From Phaeotremella fagi (Eukaryota; Basidiomycota; Tremellomycetes; Tremellales; Phaeotremellaceae), in the NCBI GenBank assembly GCA_001599715.1, contig BCHU01000014.1, forward strand, positions 682,001 to 746,000: a stretch of DNA of 64,000 bases, written 5' to 3'. Below the pieces are notes generated by a model. The model saw only the letters and a program-made list of their open reading frames with translations, did not search any database and was not told the origin of the DNA. Shown here piece after piece: positions 59,211-64,000 of this stretch; positions within the stretch are counted from its first letter, which is position 1, and each line of letters starts with the position of its first letter. Made by a program: the position numbers and the translations under genes.

Positions 59211-59790
59211 TCAAACTAGTAAAAAGATTGTTAACCTACAGTTGATGGTTTGTTGAGCTTCACCTTTATCGTGACTAAACACATCATTTAGTAATAGTTC
59301 CAAGTCCTATAGAAATCCTTGGATCACTTACCGGATGTTACCAGCAGCTTGTTGTTGTTTATCACCGGTGACTGCACCAACTACTGAGTCGACTTTACCA
59401 GAGACTCTGTCGACGGTACTACAAGCGTCTATCAGTCACACATCTCCAATCAATGCAGGGCAATTGTACTCACCCCTCAACGTAACCTTGAGCTTTAGCA
59501 GCGGTGATCTCAGCTTCACCTTCGGCGTGCTAAAAGAAGGCGTCAGTTAAATCGACCCGAGTCGAAGACAAATATTAACTCACTTGTTTCTTTCCCTCAG
59601 TGGTGAAAGACGATGGTTCGTTGGAACCACCAACAGCAGCGTAGGCGGCTTCGATACCTGACCCAACGAGCTCTTTGACTTGTCCAACGACTGAGTTGAT
59701 CTATGGTATGTGTTAGTTTAGTGGCGACACAGGAGTGGGAACAAGGGGGGGACTCACTTGACCGTTAGTTTTAGATGGTTCTGCTGACAT
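59211..59790 (-). CDS. CsbD-like stress protein (mismatch/cruciform DNA-binding type)
   Basis: A small hydrophilic protein of the CsbD-like group; fungal members were described as mismatch and cruciform DNA recognition proteins (Hmp1 of Ustilago). The start at 59790 ([11 protein letters not shown]) is spliced to [20 protein letters not shown], then [20 protein letters not shown], then [20 protein letters not shown], and by the next junction RHDKGEAQQ, the repeat ending typical of the family. The exact C-terminus after INC is uncertain, since a further intron is possible; 59211 is the stop in the simplest reading. Probably stress-induced, by family only. Confidence 0.82.
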
Positions 59791-60278
59791 GTTGATTTGT
59801 TGTTTGTGTTTGTGTTTAGATTGGTTGAGTAATAAACTTTGACTTGGATTGAAGAATTGATATTTGTTGAAGAAGAAAGAAAGAGAGAAACGTTGGTTGT
59901 CACCAATATATATATGAGTAGGTTGAATACAATACATTCCATTCAGGAACACAATGACGTCAATAGTGATGTTGGTGGCGATAATCCACTTGGGTGGTGA
60001 CATGTGTCTCTCGCAGCCAGTAGCCTTCTCTACTCCCTTAATTGCACTTTCTTTCTGCGCAGATCTCTCCTCTTACATCATAAGTTATCCTTATCACTCT
60101 CATGCATACAAAGTACCACCAAGCGGTGTTAAAAGAGGGAGGAAGGGACTGAGCATGCCACTTACGGAGATGACTCTCACTCCACCAACACGTGGGGACG
60201 TGTTTACTTTTTATCACTAACTTTTACAACAGTACTAGTTGTAGCACAAGTAACCTCTAGCAGAACCCAACCCCAACG

Positions 60279-61130
60279 ATGAATAACCAAGAGATAATCA
60301 AACTAGCTGAATCAATAGTGAAACCCCAAATGGATTCCTATAAAGACAGTTCACACGATTACGCTCATGGCAAGTAGGATCTCTTTCAGTCACTCGTGTC
60401 AAAAAAGCTAATCCAAACGACAGTTGATAGAGTCAGGAAACTGGCTCTGAGAATTGCAGAAACCGTTCCAGGGGTCGACATACTTTTAATTGAATTAGTA
60501 GCCTTATTCCACGATATGGCAGATGGTAAGGGTCTCCGTCCCCAATCAAACCCGTCCAATATTGAAACGACCCAGCAAAATACACCGAAACCACAACCCT
60601 CCAAAAAACTCTCCAACCATTTTTCAACCAAACCAATCTCCCTCCCTCAACCACCGAAAAAATACTAGCCATAATCCCCAATATCTCGTATTCCACCGAA
60701 ACCAAACTCCGATCCCAAGGGAAATGGTCTGCATGGCATGAAGAATGTGTTGAACTGCATGTAGTTCAGGATTCAGATCGATTGGATGCGATTGGGTCTG
60801 TTGGGATTATGAGGGTTGCGGCGTTTAGTTCGTCGCGACAACGACTACTACTATGTGGGGAGGACGGTGGGGACTCGGCTGAACAGCATTTTCACGATAA
60901 ATTGCTCAAGGTTAGGGAGAGGATGAAGGTTTGTCTTGTTCTTACTTTTGATGGTGTGGGTACTGATTCGAAGGGGTAGACTCAATTCGGACGTGAAGAG
61001 GCTGAAAGACGGCATCAGACTGTGAGTCTGAGTCGAATGATTTCTTGCGGGGTAGAGCTGAAGCTGATTCCTGTAGATGCTGAATTTCCTGGCTGATCTC
61101 GATAGAGAGAGGTCGTTGTATTCCAACTAG
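60279..61130 (+). CDS. HD-domain phosphohydrolase, YedJ/YpgQ type
   Basis: A predicted metal-dependent HD hydrolase of 213 residues. Relatives such as bacterial YpgQ act as (d)NTP pyrophosphohydrolases; the substrate here is unknown. Exons: 60279-60369, 60424-60525, 60576-60928, 60980-61021 and 61077-61130 (642 nt, in phase). Metal ligands are visible in order: SHDYAHVDRV, LVALFHDMADAKY and VVQDSDRLDAIG. The first intron must be 60370-60423, with a GC donor (GCAAGT) and CAG acceptor, because only this joins HDYAH to VDRVRKLA; using the next frame gives a stop at once. The upstream 488 bp is shared with the divergent CsbD-like gene. Confidence 0.86.
60370..60423 (+). other. Probable GC-AG intron
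   Basis: Intron 1 of the HD hydrolase gene. The donor reads CATG|GCAAGT and the acceptor GACAG|TTGATAG. The splice restores the conserved His-x-x-Arg-Val spacing of the HD family. No GT donor nearby gives an open frame. Confidence 0.75.
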
Positions 61131-61249
61131 ATCCTCTCTTCCATAAACTCGATCCTAAATATGTTGTTCGTCCACTCAAATTCACTCATCAATCGTATAT
61201 ATATGCATTTATACCCAAACAATTAACGACATGTTGCACAGAGTCAAAT

Positions 61250-62351
61250 CTAAACAAAATCAGCAGCTACGATGTAACCTTTATCTTTAACCAAATTTCT
61301 CGAACGCGAGACCAGAGTGTACTACAAAAATTAGTTTTCTTCAGTCTATAAAACAATCGTAAGAATCGTAATCGACTTACACCAAGTACCCAACGAACGT
61401 CAACAGCAGGTTGATGTTCTTCAGAGAATTTCAAAGAATCCTCACGGAGAGGTATAAGTTGATTCAAAGATTTCGGTATGGAAGAGTTGTGTAGATGAGG
61501 AACGAATTCTTCGAGTAGGTTATGTAGATACGACGAGGGTAAAGGGTCTAAACCAAAATCAACCGTAAAAACCAAAAAAAAGTCAAATAGAAAACAGGTC
61601 ACTCACCAGAACCCTCCCCCCCNCCCCCAGCCCATAATTCAATCCCATGTTCCCTAGCGAACGCCGTATACTCTTTGGGTAAACTATGACAATCCGGAGT
61701 ATCCAATGAATTAACTTTAACCCCTTCCCCCTCCCCCAAACCAACCAAAACTTCAAGTAAACTAAGTGGTAAATAAAGAGTCCCAATTTTATCAACTTTC
61801 ACCCCTTCATACCCTTTATAATCTTTCGAAACAATCGACCAAATCCCTTTAACCTCCTCAACCAATTCCTGAGAAACGAGTTCATTCCCACGAGAAGATT
61901 CTAATCCTTCTGAACCACATCCAAAAAACTCTGATACGTCTGTTTTACGGCCTCTGTAATCTACACCTTTGAAACCTATCAACAACGTATCGATCTTAGT
62001 GATTCCCTTGGATGTCTTCAAGAGATCCAGAGCTTGATTTATGTAAGTTGTTTTATCGGTGACAGAGACGGAGGTTTCACCGATTAAATGGAGTTTCACT
62101 GTTATTTCGAATTCTGATTCGTCGATGTCGGTGGGGGTACCGTTGGGGAAAGGAATATCATGTTTGATGAGAGTGTCAGGATGGGGGATCGTTAGATCAC
62201 CATTAGAAGTGATTTGGACCGAGGGTTCACCGTCAAGAGCTAGATGGAGTGATCGATGGATTAAGGAGGGGACGACTAGATTCGGTTTTCGGGGATGAGG
62301 GAATCGAAGAGGTAGAGGGGAGAGAGAGGTGGTGTAGATGTAGATTGACAT
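61250..62351 (-). CDS. Glutamate-cysteine ligase modifier subunit homologue
   Basis: A GCLM-like regulatory subunit of glutathione synthesis with an aldo-keto-reductase-like fold. Exons 62351-61607, 61547-61381 and 61321-61250 sum to 327 residues in phase. Evidence: ITKIDTLLIGFKGVDYRG, a domain with VDKIGTLYLP, the family block TPDCHSLPKEYTAFAREHG (compare LPPELTAFAKEF...LLTHNDP of GCLM), and a C-terminus VDVRWVLG|YTLVSRSRNLVKDKGY like the GCLM end. The assembly has an ambiguous base (N) at 61623 in a G-run coding for Gly residues near the first exon end. It is tail to tail with the HD gene, 120 bp apart. Confidence 0.8.
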
Positions 62352-62889
62352 TGTGGTGAGGAGCTGTAATCTATTTTGTCTGAGTCTCTATATATGGATA
62401 CGTGGATTTGAAATACTTGGTTAGGTATCCAATCACGCCAGGAATGACCTTATCTCGTTTAACTTGTGATGTGTGTTTTTGATGAAAGGGAATGGGTGAT
62501 GTTGATGTTGATTGTGATAACGAATAACGAATAACGAATTAAGGCAGTAAAAATGTTTAGACAAAGTTAAGTAAGCAATTTCGGTTCAGTCCGAGTCCGA
62601 TTTCCAGAGCAACAGTGATAACTAGATGTTAGAAGAAAACTATTTAAATGGACTGTTGACTAACAGCGTTCAATTGCAAATGGATACGTAGATGAAGATC
62701 AATGTAGTCTTGTACAGATAGAATACATACTCTCCTACTCCAAAATCATACATCAAATCCACAACTTGCGGGATTCACGGAATTGTCTTCCAACCCACAT
62801 ACAACTAACCAAAATTTAACAATCATCCTCCTGAATATACCACAAGACGCATGACGCAAGATAACAAAAAATCTACAAGGAGCAAACAC
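62352..62889. other. Intergenic region between GCLM homologue and right-edge gene
   Basis: About 540 bp, the probable GCLM-homologue promoter. A short tandem run of the 7-mer AATAACG (three units) lies at about 62517-62538. Nothing else was seen. Confidence 0.4.
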
Positions 62890-63969
62890 CTAAAAAGGGG
62901 TCGCTGGATAACCCAAATCAACACCCCCAGGAGATGTCCAAGAGGGTACAGGTAAATCACCGAATCTCGTATCCCTATATCTCTCCGTTCCAAGTAAAGT
63001 TCGATGACCTGGGGTATTGGGTACAGAAGGTGATTGTGAATTAGGTAGACCATGTAGAGCTACGTCCATATATTGATTAGACGGTGTTGGCGTAGTGGTG
63101 GTGGTGGTAACAGGATTTGACTGCGGATTTGGAGTCGACACAACCCGTCTTTTAGATGTACTCGACGATGGAAACGGTGTATAAGTGAAATCGTTACCAC
63201 CAATCGAAGGTGAAGGTGATAACTGCGGTGGAGTAGTGATACTCAACTCAGGTCCTAACAAATTTTTACCAATCTCTTCACCTTCTTCAACAACCGATAA
63301 ATCAGGTTTAGAAATACTCCATCTAGGTACATGAGGTTTCGCACGAGGTGGTCTACCAGGTGTCAACATCGTTATCCCCGACGTCGAAATCGTTGCGTTC
63401 CTACTGACCGATGCTGAAGGTGGTAAATCCGTCGTTGGACTCTTTGGATCAGAGAGTTTAGGTGTAGTTGGGAAAATCGGGAATGGTAAATGATGTCTTG
63501 AACCTGAACCTGATCCATTTCCTGCACCTATCGGTGGAGGATTAGCGAAGAAATTCGAATCAAATGGACCTGGGGTTTTTGAGTTGTCTGGTAAAACCCC
63601 TTGATGGGATGGTGAAGGTGTTCGTGGAGGGATATCAGTCGTCGTTCTGGGTGTACGTGGTTTTGGGGATTTATCTATCAACTCTGGTGAAACGCTAGGT
63701 GGGGTATGAGGTTCGACAGCCGGTGAATCAATTTCTGAATCTGATGCCTTGAACGCTACATGTCGTGGAAGGGAGGTACTGTTCAATCGAGACCTTTTGT
63801 TGGGTGAAGAGATTATTCCTGCAGGTGATACGGAGGGTGAAGGATCTTGACGTTGACGTTTAGACTTGGACCGTGATCCAGGTGTACCACGAGATGCAGC
63901 CATAAGTGACGATTCAGCTCTATCCTCCAACCCCGATGAAATAGGACCGAAATGTTTCTCATAAGCCAA
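62890..63969 (-). CDS. 3'-terminal exon of a Ser/Pro-rich protein, 5' part outside window
   Basis: An open frame that begins at a clean acceptor (TTATAG|TTGGCTTATGAG, + strand 63969) with LAYEKHFGPISSGLEDRAES and ends at 62890 after GVDLGYPATPF. It is therefore the last large exon of a gene whose start is beyond 64000. The ~359 residues are rich in S/T-P pairs (for example PHTPPSVSPELIDKSPKPRT), basic patches (RSKSKRQRQ) and poly-Thr, suggesting a nuclear or CDK-regulated protein. No domain recognised, so no name is given. Confidence 0.65.
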   Translation of the reverse strand: MAYEKHFGPISSGLEDRAESSLMAASRGTPGSRSKSKRQRQDPSPSVSPAGIISSPNKRSRLNSTSLPRHVAFKASDSEIDSPAVEPHTPPSVSPELIDKSPKPRTPRTTTDIPPRTPSPSHQGVLPDNSKTPGPFDSNFFANPPPIGAGNGSGSGSRHHLPFPIFPTTPKLSDPKSPTTDLPPSASVSRNATISTSGITMLTPGRPPRAKPHVPRWSISKPDLSVVEEGEEIGKNLLGPELSITTPPQLSPSPSIGGNDFTYTPFPSSSTSKRRVVSTPNPQSNPVTTTTTTPTPSNQYMDVALHGLPNSQSPSVPNTPGHRTLLGTERYRDTRFGDLPVPSWTSPGGVDLGYPATPF

Positions 63970-64000
63970 CTATAAACCATCAGTCCCATTAAACCCACAA

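Noticed and set aside
1..64000. CRISPR arrays, tRNA genes and transposase genes
   Set aside because: Read for on both strands. No array, no convincing tRNA and no transposase or reverse transcriptase frame was seen; a covariance-model scan could still find a tRNA I missed.

Overview
This window looks like nuclear DNA of a basidiomycete yeast of the Tremellales (Cryptococcus/Kwoniella type). Genes carry many short introns (about 38-60 nt, GT...AG, often GTAAGT donors), intergenic gaps are small, and the conserved proteins (Rim15, Gtr2, Mrc1, Trk, Zn2Cys6 regulators with a basidiomycete-style cluster) are fungal. The species assignment is inference from gene content and intron style.

Layout. 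1-8361 (-): most of a very long RIM15-like PAS/kinase gene that runs off the left edge. 9.5-25.1 kb: four copies, plus one relic, of a family that joins an N-terminal AN1 zinc finger to an aminoglycoside-phosphotransferase-like kinase. Three other genes lie between the copies: a proline-rich membrane protein, a GTR2/RagC GTPase and the replication-checkpoint mediator MRC1. 25.5-29.1 kb (-): a TRK potassium transporter. 30-39.4 kb: a broken start of an FAD oxidoreductase, a Zn2Cys6 regulator, and a divergent PDR-type ABC transporter. 40.2-44.6 kb (-): two secreted proteins, one with three ricin-B-type lectin modules and one of unknown family. 46.2-52.7 kb (-): an MFS drug/polyamine-type transporter followed by a second large Zn2Cys6 regulator. 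53.6-58.3 kb (+): two unrecognised gene families arranged A-B-A'-B', with a tandem repeat in front of B. 59.2-62.4 kb: a CsbD-like stress protein, a YedJ/YpgQ-type HD hydrolase with a probable GC-AG intron, and a glutamate-cysteine ligase modifier subunit. 62.9-64.0 kb (-): the 3' part of an unidentified Ser/Pro-rich protein.

Together. Gtr2 (TORC1 input) and Rim15 (nutrient and quiescence kinase) belong to connected signalling pathways, but nothing here shows co-regulation. The two regulator-transporter neighbourhoods (Zn2Cys6 with PDR, Zn2Cys6 with MFS) look like local export/detoxification units. The most novel material is the AN1-kinase expansion and the duplicated A-B pair. Exon boundaries were traced by hand for several genes (RIM15, MRC1, the HD gene, GCLM, A and A') and only partly for the others.
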